Counted from the stretch's first letter, positions 52,657 to 61,052 are shown. The stretch is DNA of 64,000 bases from CBDFKY01 sp965248995 (GCA_965248995.1 CBDFKY010000006.1:447260-511259), one strand, 5' to 3'. The notes: generated from the sequence alone by a model not told the origin. Translations and numbers: made by a program.

Positions 52657-54072
52657 ATGACGTATTTTTCTTCTTTTTCCCGCAACGCTTTCATGCTGGC
52701 GCTGGTCGCCGGCGGGACGCTCTTCGCCCCGCTTGCGCCCGCGGAAGCGAAGGACGTGAAGACGGAAGTGGTGAGCCAGTCCGAGAACGATACCTATGAG
52801 ATGCTCAATCTGTTCGGCGACGTGTTCGACCGGGTGCGCAGCGATTACGTGGAAAAAGTGAAGGACAGCGACTTGATCGAGGCGGCGATCAACGGAATGC
52901 TGACCTCGCTCGATCCGCATTCGGGCTATCTGAGCGCCAAGAATTTCGCCGAGATGCAGGTGCAGACCAAAGGGGAATTCGGCGGGCTCGGCATCGAGGT
53001 GACGATGGAAAACGGGCTGGTGAAAGTGGTTTCCCCGATCGACGACACGCCGGCTTATAAAGCGGGTATCCAGCCGGGAGACTATATCAGCCAGATCGAC
53101 AAGGAACAGGTGTTCGGCCTGTCGCTTTCCGACGCGGTGGACATGATGCGCGGACCTGTCGGGACGGATATCGTGCTTACCGTGCTGCGAGAAGGCCAGA
53201 AAGCGCCGCTCAAGATTACCATCAAGCGGGATGTCATCAAGATCAAATCGATCCGTTTCCATGCCGAAAAGGACGTGGGCTACGTGCGTATCACGTCTTT
53301 TTCGGAAGCGACCGCGGAAAACCTGGCGCTTGCTATCAGAACCCTTCAATCCGAAATCAAGGATATGAAAGGGCTGGTGCTGGATCTGCGTAACAATCCG
53401 GGTGGATTGCTGGATCAGGCTATCGCCGTGTCCGACGCGTTTCTGGATAAGGGGGAAATCGTCTCCACGCGTGACCGCAAGCCGGAGGATACGCAACGCT
53501 ATACCGCTAAACCGGGCGACCTGCTGAACGGCCTGCCGATAGTGGTACTGATCAACCAGGGGTCGGCATCGGCTTCGGAGATCGTGGCGGGTGCTCTCAA
53601 AGATCATAATCGCGCCGTCATCATGGGAACGCGCTCGTTCGGAAAAGGCTCTGTCCAGACGGTGATTCCGTTGAAAAACCATGGGGCGATGCGCCTGACG
53701 ACGTCGCGTTATTACACGCCTTCGGGCACGTCTATCCAGGCGAAAGGAATCGAGCCGGATATCGAAGTCAAAACCGCGAAGGTTCAGGCGATCGATCTGG
53801 GCATCGCGAGCACGGAAGCGGATCTGCGCGGTCGTCTGCTGAATGAGCAGATCAAGCAGCAGGTAGCGAAAGCGATCGATGCGAAAAACGCTAAAAATGC
53901 CGTCAAAGACGGGAAGAAAGTGAAAGGTAAGGGTACGGACGACCTGCCGCTGAACGGGGTGACCGCTGAGGAGGATTATCAGCTGGGCCGGGCGCTCGAT
54001 CTGATACGCGGGCTGGCGATTTTCAAGGGATCACGTGGGGTCGATATCAAAGCCGCCGTGGTTGAGCATTAA
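52657..54072 (+). CDS. ctpA: Carboxy-terminal processing protease (S41)
   Basis: This exported protease has the start MTYFSSFSRNAFMLALVAGG and a signal peptide ending APAEA; ATG 52639 is an alternative overlapping envC. The PDZ domain (residues 95-180) contains GEFGGLGIEVTMENG. The catalytic Ser lies in LINQGSASASEIVAGAL and the Lys in GTRSFGKGSVQTVIPL. A lysine-rich insert precedes the C-terminus. EnvC and CtpA adjoin in many alphaproteobacteria and both affect cell-wall hydrolases. Confidence 0.95.
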   Translation: MTYFSSFSRNAFMLALVAGGTLFAPLAPAEAKDVKTEVVSQSENDTYEMLNLFGDVFDRVRSDYVEKVKDSDLIEAAINGMLTSLDPHSGYLSAKNFAEMQVQTKGEFGGLGIEVTMENGLVKVVSPIDDTPAYKAGIQPGDYISQIDKEQVFGLSLSDAVDMMRGPVGTDIVLTVLREGQKAPLKITIKRDVIKIKSIRFHAEKDVGYVRITSFSEATAENLALAIRTLQSEIKDMKGLVLDLRNNPGGLLDQAIAVSDAFLDKGEIVSTRDRKPEDTQRYTAKPGDLLNGLPIVVLINQGSASASEIVAGALKDHNRAVIMGTRSFGKGSVQTVIPLKNHGAMRLTTSRYYTPSGTSIQAKGIEPDIEVKTAKVQAIDLGIASTEADLRGRLLNEQIKQQVAKAIDAKNAKNAVKDGKKVKGKGTDDLPLNGVTAEEDYQLGRALDLIRGLAIFKGSRGVDIKAAVVEH

Positions 54073-54073
54073 A

Positions 54074-54152
54074 GTGCTTTGCACTTTAAAACATAGGACT
54101 ATAGTCGTTTTATCGGCTATAAAAATTGGAAATTTTTAAGCCGAACGACTAT
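54074..54152 (+). repeat. Paired-hairpin palindromic element, copy 3 (degenerate A half)
   Basis: Hairpin B (about 54099-54152) runs from CTATAGTCGTTTTATCGGC through AAAAATT-gg-AAATTTTT to GCCGAACGACTATGG. The A half is reduced to AAGTGC-ttt-GCACTT (54073-54088) followed by TTTAAAACATA, which aligns with the GATAAAAACACTATA side of full copies. It begins at the ctpA stop codon and ends at the candidate start codon of the next gene. Confidence 0.75.
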
Positions 54153-55401
54153 GGATGTAGCTGCCATGAAACAAGGCTCCGTGCGCTATCCTCCAACGAT
54201 ATGGTTTCTGGGTTGTGTACTGGCCGTGCTTCTCGGTCTGCTATTGCTGTTCGCCTTCCTGCTGGTGGAACGGCGCACCGAGAACGCCGCAACCGCTTTT
54301 GCCACGGGCCGTTTCGTCAAGGTGGTGGTGGCGACGGGAGAAATGGAAAGCAAGGTTCCTTCTTCCCATGATAACGCGGCTCCCGCAGCGATGAATAGGG
54401 ATAGTTATAAAGAACAGCGGCTCAAGCAGCTGACGGTGCATATGTCGGATGCGCCCCCCGTAAAAGAATCGATTGCCGAAGGAATGAAAACGGAAGCTTC
54501 AACTCCTGAAATAAAAAACGCGGAAACGACCGGGAAAACTATTTCTCTCCCTCCTCGCAAGGTAACTTTTCCTCTCAAGCCCGCACCGAACGCGGCCCTG
54601 ATTGACCGGCTTACGAATGGCCAGACGCTTCCCATCATCAGTGCCGACGGGTCGCTGAAGCCGTGGCAGGAATATGCCAAGCCGTATCCGTTACCGAGAG
54701 AACCCCATCTTTTATCGCTGGTGATCACCAATCTCGGCATGAACGCGGAATTGTTTTCCCTGACCCGTGGTCTGGACGAACGGATCACGCTGGCGTTTTC
54801 TCCTTATGCCCCATCGCTGCGGGACAACGTGAAAGCGGCACGCGCGGCGGGATTTGAAACCTGGGTGAATCTGCCGCTGCAGCATGAACATTATCCGGTG
54901 CATGATTACGGCGCGCTGACCCTGATTGCCCAGCAGACGCCGGAGCAGAATCTGGCATCACTGAGGCAGGTGATGGCGGGTGCGGACGGGGTGGTGGGGA
55001 TGATCGCCATGCCGGACGAGCAGTTCTCCGGTTCCGCGCAGATGGCGCCGGTCTTCGCGGAACTGACGAAGCGCGGCCTGTTGCTGACCCTCTATAATCC
55101 TTCATTCACGCCGCTGGCGAATCAGGCCATGCTCCTCCATGCCCGTCCGCATATCTATAGCGCCACGATGCCCGCGACGATTCAAGCGTTTTTCCATCAG
55201 AACGAGACGCTGGCGAGCAGCACGCCGCATACCATTCTGACGCTGGCTCCCATGCCAGCGGTGATGCAGCAGCTGAACGGCTGGATAGCAACCTTGCCCG
55301 CCAGGGGAATCGCGCTGGTGCCGCTTTCCATGCAGGTGGAAGAAACGCCGAGGTCGCAAACAGTGCCTGTGTCACAACCTGCCGGGAAAGCCCATGAATA
55401 G
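54151..55401 (+). CDS. Divergent polysaccharide deacetylase family protein
   Basis: This 416-aa protein has an N-terminal membrane anchor (IWFLGCVLAVLLGLLLLFAF), a long variable linker (about 60-180) and the divergent polysaccharide deacetylase domain. The domain reads LSLVITNLGMNAELFSLTRG, ITLAFSPYAPSLRDNVKAAR, TWVNLPLQHEHYPVHDYG and VVGMIAMPDEQFSG. It sits at its usual alphaproteobacterial place between ctpA and rppH. The start could be ATG 54151 or 54166; the 5' region is altered by a palindromic element and lacks a clear ribosome site. Confidence 0.88.
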   Translation: MDVAAMKQGSVRYPPTIWFLGCVLAVLLGLLLLFAFLLVERRTENAATAFATGRFVKVVVATGEMESKVPSSHDNAAPAAMNRDSYKEQRLKQLTVHMSDAPPVKESIAEGMKTEASTPEIKNAETTGKTISLPPRKVTFPLKPAPNAALIDRLTNGQTLPIISADGSLKPWQEYAKPYPLPREPHLLSLVITNLGMNAELFSLTRGLDERITLAFSPYAPSLRDNVKAARAAGFETWVNLPLQHEHYPVHDYGALTLIAQQTPEQNLASLRQVMAGADGVVGMIAMPDEQFSGSAQMAPVFAELTKRGLLLTLYNPSFTPLANQAMLLHARPHIYSATMPATIQAFFHQNETLASSTPHTILTLAPMPAVMQQLNGWIATLPARGIALVPLSMQVEETPRSQTVPVSQPAGKAHE

Positions 55402-55888
55402 CATCCCGTTGCCCACCGCGTACCGCGAATGCGTCGGGATGATGGTGTTGAACGCAGAAGGCCGTGTGCTGGTCGGCCAGCGCATCGACAACAGGGCGGA
55501 AGCATGGCAGATGCCACAAGGCGGGATCGACCCGGAAGAAAACCCGCACACCGCGGCCAGACGTGAATTGCGGGAGGAAGTCGGAACGGACGACGTCGCC
55601 ATTTTAGCTGAGAGCGCCGACTGGCTGACGTATGATCTGCCGGAAGAGTTGATCCCCACATTGTGGGAAGGAAAGTTCCGTGGCCAGAAGCAGCGCTGGT
55701 TTCTGATGCGGTTGCAAAAGGGCGCTTCCGTCAACATCCATACCGATCATCCGGAGTTCCGCGCCATCGCATGGGTGGAGGCGAAAGATCTCCCCTCTCT
55801 CGTCGTTCCGTTCAAAAAAGCGCTCTACGCGCAACTGCTGATCGAATTTGCCGAACCGCTCAAGGCACACGGAGCATGTTCAAACTGA
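55394..55888 (+). CDS. rppH: RNA pyrophosphohydrolase (Nudix)
   Basis: RppH removes pyrophosphate from 5' triphosphate mRNA ends and so starts decay. At 164 aa, it has YRECVGMMVLNAEGRVLVGQ, the Nudix box GGIDPEENPHTAARRELREE followed by VG, and FRGQKQRWFLMRL. It overlaps the preceding gene by 8 bp and the comEC start by 13 bp, so this group is tightly coupled. Confidence 0.95.
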   Translation: MNSIPLPTAYRECVGMMVLNAEGRVLVGQRIDNRAEAWQMPQGGIDPEENPHTAARRELREEVGTDDVAILAESADWLTYDLPEELIPTLWEGKFRGQKQRWFLMRLQKGASVNIHTDHPEFRAIAWVEAKDLPSLVVPFKKALYAQLLIEFAEPLKAHGACSN

Positions 55889-58113
55889 CATTGACAGCGC
55901 GTCCAAAAATCTTCAAGACGGTATCTCTTGAAAATTCTTTGGATAAAAACACTATAATTCATAAAGTCATAGTCATTTTATCCAGGAAAAAAAGTCTCAA
56001 TTTTTCCTGGAAAGATTATAGGCCGTTACCTTGGCAACGCTGGTGCGATCTCAGTCCGTTACTGTTCGGCACAGGGTTGCTTATCCCTTACGGGCTGTCC
56101 GCGGCGATTCCCTGTTCCGCGATCGTTTTCCTCATAGCGGTGCTGATCACATTCCTCGCCGCACGGCGCGCCGGCCTCTTTCGCTTTCAAGCCGGTCTTT
56201 CCTGCGTTACCCTGCTCGCAGGAATGGCGTTTTCCCAGTGGCATCTCGATCATACGGAAGCGATCATGCTCAGCCGGGGTTACAATGCGGTGCGCCTCAC
56301 CGCGAACGTTCGGGAGGTCATCGCCGGTGAGGAAAGGCAGAAGCTGGTACTGGATCATCTGGAAGGGGAGCGTCTGGAGGCGAACGATAGCCGCGTAAAG
56401 CTGCGATTGAGTGCGCGCAATACCCCTGTTGAGCTGAAGGTGGGAGACCATATCCGTTTTCTCGCGACGATTTTCCCACCCTCGCGTCCTTCCTATCCGG
56501 ACGGGTTCGATTTCGGAAGATACTTCGCCATGCGCAGTATCGGCGGGGTCGGCTACGTTCTCGGTAAACCTGTCGTTATGACGCAGGATGTTTCCGCGGA
56601 TAGCCCGCGGCCTTTTTTAACTTCTTTCGTTGACGGTATAGATCAAACGTTCGCCGCATGGCGGGACGGCATCCAGCGCTACGTGATGCGCATCCTCCCT
56701 CAGCCGGAAGCGGGTATCACGCTGGCGCTCATCACCGGACAGCAGGAACTCATCACGCCGGAAGTGAAGCGCGTGATGCAGGTCTCCAGCCTGGCGCATA
56801 TGCTGGCGATTTCGGGAATGAACCTGGTCATCGCCTGCGGGATGGTATTTTTCCTGATACGTCTATGTCTGACGGCGCTTTTCCCCTTTGCCGCGCGCTT
56901 GCCGATCAAGCAGATCGCCGCGTTTTCCGCCCTGATCAGTGGGGCGATGTACCTGCTGCTGGCCGACACGCCCGTTTCCGCCGCCCGCGCTTACGTCATG
57001 GTCGCCTGCTTTTTCGTCGCCATCCTGTTCGACCGGGAAGCGGATTCGCTGCGTTCCCTAGTGCTCTCCGCATGGATCATCATGCTGGCGAATCCGGAAA
57101 GCGTGACGGAAATCAGTTTCCAGCTTTCCTATATCGCGACCCTCGCGCTGATTCTGGTGTACCGGCAGGTGCGGCGGATGAACGAGGGGATGCGGGCGCG
57201 TGAGAGGAATTATGCGTGGCGGATGGGGGCGTACGTGGGACAGATGGGGTTCATGTCGCTGGTGGCGGGACTGGCGACCGCGCCGTTGATGATCTATCAT
57301 TTCAACCAGTTCACGCCGTACGGCGTGCTGGCGAACGTGCTGGCCGAACCTCCCATCACGTTTCTCACCTCACCGGCGCTGATCGTCGCACTGGTGGCGG
57401 CACCGTTCGGACTGGCGGATATTCCGATGCGGGTGGCGGCGTTCGGGGTGACGATGATGATCCGGGTGGCGGAGATGACGGCCGCGATCCCCCATGCCAA
57501 CGTCCTGCTGCCGAGTATTTCGACGCCCACGCTTTTTCTGATGCTGATATGCCTCGCCGCGATGCTGGCGGCTCGCCGGTCATGGCATTTCGGCTTATGC
57601 CTGACAGGTCTTTTCCTGCTGGGGATCAGCGGCTATCTGTATGCCAGTCCCGACCTGCTGATAGCGGAAGACGGGAGCGCGGTGGCCGTGAAGCAGCGAC
57701 CGCATCAATGGCTGCTCTTGAAAGGAACGGCGCGCAATTTTCATGTCAGCCAGTGGCAGCAGGCGACGACCGATCTTTTCATTCCTTACGCGAGCGCTTT
57801 GAAAAAAGGGGAGGCGGGAACGTGGCAATGTGCCGATCAGTGGTGTGACGGAAAAGTGCAGGGCAGGACGGTGCGTGTCGGGTTCGATTACCATACGACC
57901 GCGCCCTTGTGCCTGGACGATACCGACGTCGTGCTCACCACGTTTTATTCCGATCGCTGGCAATGCGGCGCGAAACATGCCACCCGTATAGACCGTAACA
58001 GCCTGCAGCAGCGTGGTTCCCATGCCGTATGGCTTGAAGAGAAAACGCCGCAGCTGTGGTATTCCTGTCTGGAAAAAGCGCATCAGCCCTGGATGCGTTG
58101 CAGCATGGAATGA
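55876..58113 (+). CDS. comEC: ComEC/Rec2-type DNA-uptake channel protein with an inserted N-terminal segment
   Basis: This 745-aa polytopic protein carries single-stranded DNA across the inner membrane in natural competence. Early helices are followed by the DUF4131/OB-like part (VRLTANVREVIAGEERQKLV ... FPPSRPSYPDGFDFGRYF) and the competence domain (SLAHMLAISGMNLVIACGMV, LADTPVSAARAYVMVACFF). No metallo-beta-lactamase domain is evident at the C-terminus. Residues about 12-50 (from IFKTVSLENSLDKN to KKSLNFSWKDYR) are encoded by a palindromic element and have no counterpart in normal ComEC. The ATG lies in the rppH end. Confidence 0.9.
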   Translation: MFKLTLTARPKIFKTVSLENSLDKNTIIHKVIVILSRKKSLNFSWKDYRPLPWQRWCDLSPLLFGTGLLIPYGLSAAIPCSAIVFLIAVLITFLAARRAGLFRFQAGLSCVTLLAGMAFSQWHLDHTEAIMLSRGYNAVRLTANVREVIAGEERQKLVLDHLEGERLEANDSRVKLRLSARNTPVELKVGDHIRFLATIFPPSRPSYPDGFDFGRYFAMRSIGGVGYVLGKPVVMTQDVSADSPRPFLTSFVDGIDQTFAAWRDGIQRYVMRILPQPEAGITLALITGQQELITPEVKRVMQVSSLAHMLAISGMNLVIACGMVFFLIRLCLTALFPFAARLPIKQIAAFSALISGAMYLLLADTPVSAARAYVMVACFFVAILFDREADSLRSLVLSAWIIMLANPESVTEISFQLSYIATLALILVYRQVRRMNEGMRARERNYAWRMGAYVGQMGFMSLVAGLATAPLMIYHFNQFTPYGVLANVLAEPPITFLTSPALIVALVAAPFGLADIPMRVAAFGVTMMIRVAEMTAAIPHANVLLPSISTPTLFLMLICLAAMLAARRSWHFGLCLTGLFLLGISGYLYASPDLLIAEDGSAVAVKQRPHQWLLLKGTARNFHVSQWQQATTDLFIPYASALKKGEAGTWQCADQWCDGKVQGRTVRVGFDYHTTAPLCLDDTDVVLTTFYSDRWQCGAKHATRIDRNSLQQRGSHAVWLEEKTPQLWYSCLEKAHQPWMRCSME
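55911..56023 (+). repeat. Paired-hairpin palindromic element, copy 4, in frame inside comEC
   Basis: Hairpin A (55911-55966) has the stem CCAAAAATCTTCAAGA / TCTTGAAAATTCTTTGG, then GATAAAAACACTATA; its left outer end is lost. After an AT-rich linker, hairpin B (55969-56023) runs from ATAGTCATTTTATCCAGG through AAAAA/TTTTT to CCTGGAAAGATTATAGG. There is no stop codon in the comEC frame across the whole element. Confidence 0.82.
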
Positions 58114-58701
58114 TTATTCCGCTAAAATACCGGCGATACGCTGCTGCACCATGGGAACGATATTTTCCTCGAACCACGGATTTCTTTGCAGCCAGCGGTT
58201 ATTGCGAGGACTCGGATGCGGGAGCACCAGCATGTGCGGCCAGTATTCCTCCCAGGCGGCGACAGTCGCGGTCAGGGTGGATTTGCGGCGCGTGCCCAGA
58301 TGCCAGACCTGCGCGTACTGCCCGATGGCAAGGATCAGTTGCAGGTCGGGAAGTTGCGTCAGCAGGCGGCTGCGCCAGGTCGAGGCGCATTCCGGGCGGG
58401 GCGGGAAATCCCCCGCCGCTCCCGTTCCGGGGTAGCAGAACCCCATCGGCAGGATGGCGATATGCGCCGCGTCGTAAAATACCTCCCGCGAGACCCCCAT
58501 CCACGTACGCAGCCTGTTACCGCTCGGATCGTTGAACGGCGTGCCGGTGTTATGAGCGCGGACCCCCGGTGCCTGGCTCGCCACCAGGATGCGTGCGGTG
58601 GCGCCCAGCTGAAAGACCGGGCGCGGGCCGAGCGGCAGGTAAGGGGCGCAAAGGGTGCAGGCGCGGGCTTCTTCGGCCAGAGCGCTCAGGTCCTCGCTCA
58701 T
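58114..58701 (-). CDS. Uracil-DNA glycosylase superfamily protein
   Basis: This 195-aa protein has the family layout CTLCAPYLPLGPRPVFQLG, ILVASQAPGVRAHNTGTPF (motif A), ILPMGFCYPG, and the C-terminal VLPHPSPRNNRWLQRNPW (motif B with HPS). The N-terminal Cys pair resembles the iron-sulfur type, but a second clear pair is missing. It probably excises uracil or a damaged base. The start overlaps the upstream SDR stop by 4 bp; the stop abuts the convergent comEC stop. Confidence 0.85.
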   Translation of the reverse strand: MSEDLSALAEEARACTLCAPYLPLGPRPVFQLGATARILVASQAPGVRAHNTGTPFNDPSGNRLRTWMGVSREVFYDAAHIAILPMGFCYPGTGAAGDFPPRPECASTWRSRLLTQLPDLQLILAIGQYAQVWHLGTRRKSTLTATVAAWEEYWPHMLVLPHPSPRNNRWLQRNPWFEENIVPMVQQRIAGILAE

Positions 58702-59423
58702 CCCATCGAGGCGAACTGTTGCTCGAGGCTTTTTGGGTTCTTGGCCCATGCCTGACTCATGCTGGTAGACATGGGATCGGGGAAAATATCTTCGTGGCCT
58801 GCCAGAATACCGGCGAGAATATTTTCAGCCGTGTCCTGCGGGCTGGTTTTCGGCATATCGAGGTCCTTCGCCATGTCCGTGTCGATCGGGCCGGGGAAGA
58901 TGCCGTGTACCTGAATATTCTTCGGCTTCAATTCGGTACGCATGGCTTGTGTGGCGGAGAACAGGGCCGCTTTGGAAGCGGAATATCCGCCGACGCCTGC
59001 CATCGGCGCCAGTCCGAGAATGGAAATGACGTTGGCGATGCCGCCGCCGCCGTTTTTCTCGATCACCGGAGCGAACGCGCTGACCATGCTGAGCGTGCCG
59101 AAATAATTCACCTGCATATCGCTCATCAGGGCATCGGGCGCGCCGGTTACTACCGAGGAAAAGACGAGGGCGCCGGCATTATTGATGAGAATCTGCACGT
59201 CCCCCGCGGTTGCGGCGGCATGTGCGATCGCACGGCGATCAGTAATGTCGAGAGGTACCGCTACGACGCGGGGATCCTGGAAGGAATGTGCCCCAACGCT
59301 GCGCATTCCCGCATAGACTTTTTTCACCTTATGTTTCAGCAATGCTTCCACCAGGGATTTGCCGATGCCGCGGTTCGCGCCGCTGACAAAAACGATATGG
59401 TCGGAGAAATCAGCGTTTTTCAT
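58698..59423 (-). CDS. Short-chain dehydrogenase/reductase
   Basis: This 241-aa classical SDR has the cofactor motif VFVSGANRGIGKSLVEAL, DITDRRA for adenine contact, LINNAGAL, catalytic Ser in NVISILG, and YSASK. The following FPGPIDTDMAKDL fits the family. The start at ATG 59423 has AGGAAAG upstream. It is co-transcribed with the uracil-DNA-glycosylase-like gene; the substrate is unknown. Confidence 0.9.
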   Translation of the reverse strand: MKNADFSDHIVFVSGANRGIGKSLVEALLKHKVKKVYAGMRSVGAHSFQDPRVVAVPLDITDRRAIAHAAATAGDVQILINNAGALVFSSVVTGAPDALMSDMQVNYFGTLSMVSAFAPVIEKNGGGGIANVISILGLAPMAGVGGYSASKAALFSATQAMRTELKPKNIQVHGIFPGPIDTDMAKDLDMPKTSPQDTAENILAGILAGHEDIFPDPMSTSMSQAWAKNPKSLEQQFASMG

Positions 59424-59596
59424 AAGTATGCTTTCCTGTCGAGCGGTGAAATATGACGTGTTATGTAGACTATGAAATGACTCTTTCAAGAAGGAAGAAG
59501 CGTTTTGTGTCTTTTTCCGCTTTATCATCGGTATATCGCGATAGTTTGTATTGGCATGATTTTTGCAAAATATCAGACATCTTCAGGAGACTATCC

Positions 59597-60241
59597 ATGG
59601 GCCACAGGCATCGACACGTCACCATCAAAGGGTTTGCATCCGCCATGCTTGCGGCTCTTTGTCTGAATGCCTGCGACGCTGCCGACCATACCGCCGCCAA
59701 GGCTGGAAACGGGCTCCGCACCAGTTACGACAACATGCGCTACCGCGTATCGGATGCCATTTATCATCATGAACCGCAGAACCAGGCGCCGCTGTTCGTT
59801 CCCCATGCGTCCGATTTCTGTTATCAGGTGATGATGGACGTGGTCTGTTACGACCGGCCACAGCCGCAGCTGCATATGAAACTGGTCGGGGTGCAGGGCG
59901 ACGCCGCGGCTTCCTACGGCTATGACGATTATCTGCCGGCAACATTGCGGGGAGGTGGAGCCGGGCAGTCCGAAAACGCACAGATGGACGATATACCTGC
60001 AAACGCGGTAGCACTGCCGACGGTGCCCGCGGAAAATCTTCACGGAGGGCATATCGCCGTATCGGACCTCGGTGGACCTGCCTATGCGGCGGGGCCCCGG
60101 CCGACACCGTTTACGCGCGGTGACGCTTCCGTGATTCCGGATCCTTACGGCAATGGCAGGGAACCTGCGCCCATACCGAATTACAGCACCAACAATACCC
60201 GCTCGCCTTCAGCGGTTCCCGCTAAGCTGATGGGGCGGTAG
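59597..60241 (+). CDS. Uncharacterised lipoprotein (214 aa)
   Basis: The start at 59597 has AGGAGA 6 bp upstream and gives a signal with lipobox LCLNAC at about residue 25. The mature protein contains SYDNMRYRVSDAIYHHEP and SDFCYQVMMDVVCYDRPQPQ, then a proline/glycine-rich tail. No family is recognised beyond a generic outer-membrane lipoprotein look. Its TAG stop uses the first base of the 15-bp repeat array, and its last 20 bp overlap the convergent repeat-protein gene. Confidence 0.75.
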   Translation: MGHRHRHVTIKGFASAMLAALCLNACDAADHTAAKAGNGLRTSYDNMRYRVSDAIYHHEPQNQAPLFVPHASDFCYQVMMDVVCYDRPQPQLHMKLVGVQGDAAASYGYDDYLPATLRGGGAGQSENAQMDDIPANAVALPTVPAENLHGGHIAVSDLGGPAYAAGPRPTPFTRGDASVIPDPYGNGREPAPIPNYSTNNTRSPSAVPAKLMGR

Positions 60242-61040
60242 CGGCCGGCTCAGGTGCGGCCGGCTCAGGTGCGGCCGGCTCAGGTGCGGCCGGCTCAGGT
60301 GCGGCCGGCTCAGGTGCGGCCGGCTCAGGTGCGGCCGGCTCAGGTGCGGCCGGCTCAGGTGCGGCCGGCTCAGGTGCGGCCGGCTCAGGTGCGGCCGGCT
60401 CAGGTGCGGCCGGCTCAGGTGCGGCCGGCTCAGGTGCGGCCGGCTCAGGTGCGGCCGGCTCAGGTGCGGCCGGCTCAGGTGCGGCCGGCTCAGGTGCGGC
60501 CGGCTCAGGTGCGGCCGGCTCAGGTGCGGCCGGCTCAGGTGCGGCCGGCTCAGGTGCGGCCGGCTCAGGTGCGGCCGGCTCAGGTGCGGCCGGCTCAGGT
60601 GCGGCCGGCTCAGGTGCGGCCGGCTCAGGTGCGGCCGGCTCAGGTGCGGCCGGCTCAGGTGCGGCCGGCTCAGGTGCGGCCGGCTCAGGTGCGGCCGGCT
60701 CAGGTGCGGCCGGCTCAGGTGCGGCCGGCTCAGGTGCGGCCGGCTCAGGTGCGGCCGGCTCAGGTGCGGCCGGCTCAGGTGCGGCCGGCCCAGCTGCGGC
60801 CGGCTTTGTCGAAGGGATCGTGATTTCTTCCGCTTCGCCTTCGATGATCGTGATCGTTTCCGGGCTCCCATCGAAGTGCGGCGCAGCTCCGACGTTTCGG
60901 CGGCGGCGGAAGGAAAACACGATGCTGGCGAGGGCGGCGATGCACAGGAGCAGGGCGAAGATCACCATCCCGAAAGCGAGCATGGCGCCGAGTATCATCA
61001 GGGCGGCGATCAGTCTGAGAATGCGGGAGAAGCGTTTCAT
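60222..61040 (-). CDS. Membrane protein with a 36-copy PAAPE repeat tail
   Basis: This 272-aa protein starts 12 bp after the fliP stop on the same strand. The N-terminus has two hydrophobic stretches (ILRLIAALMILGAMLAFGMV and IFALLLCIAALASIVFSF), a basic FRRRRN and a short acidic linker (ETITIIEGEAEEITI). About 190 residues of PAAPE repeats follow, and it ends ATAPSA. The repeat is rigid, extended and acidic, like a periplasmic or cytoplasmic spacer. A flagellar role is suggested only by operon position. Confidence 0.7.
   Translation of the reverse strand: MKRFSRILRLIAALMILGAMLAFGMVIFALLLCIAALASIVFSFRRRRNVGAAPHFDGSPETITIIEGEAEEITIPSTKPAAAGPAAPEPAAPEPAAPEPAAPEPAAPEPAAPEPAAPEPAAPEPAAPEPAAPEPAAPEPAAPEPAAPEPAAPEPAAPEPAAPEPAAPEPAAPEPAAPEPAAPEPAAPEPAAPEPAAPEPAAPEPAAPEPAAPEPAAPEPAAPEPAAPEPAAPEPAAPEPAAPEPAAPEPAAPEPAAPEPAAPEPAATAPSA
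60241..60780 (-). repeat. Minisatellite: 36 perfect tandem copies of a 15-bp unit
   Basis: The unit GCGGCCGGCTCAGGT (plus strand) repeats 36 times over 540 bp with no mismatch, and one to two degenerate units follow up to about 60805. It encodes PAAPE on the minus strand; two other frames are also open through it (RPAQV and SRPHL). Perfect homogeneity implies very recent expansion or ongoing homogenisation. The true copy number may differ from the assembly. Confidence 0.97.
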
Positions 61041-61052
61041 GGCGTGGCGATA

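Noticed and set aside
60241..60780. CRISPR-like array
   Set aside because: The units are directly adjacent with no spacers and the unit is only 15 bp, so it is a minisatellite.
60254..60823. Plus-strand ORF of RPAQV repeats and minus-strand ORF of SRPHL repeats
   Set aside because: Both are by-products of a 15-bp unit lacking stops in several frames; only the PAAPE frame has a non-repeat coding N-terminus with membrane segments.
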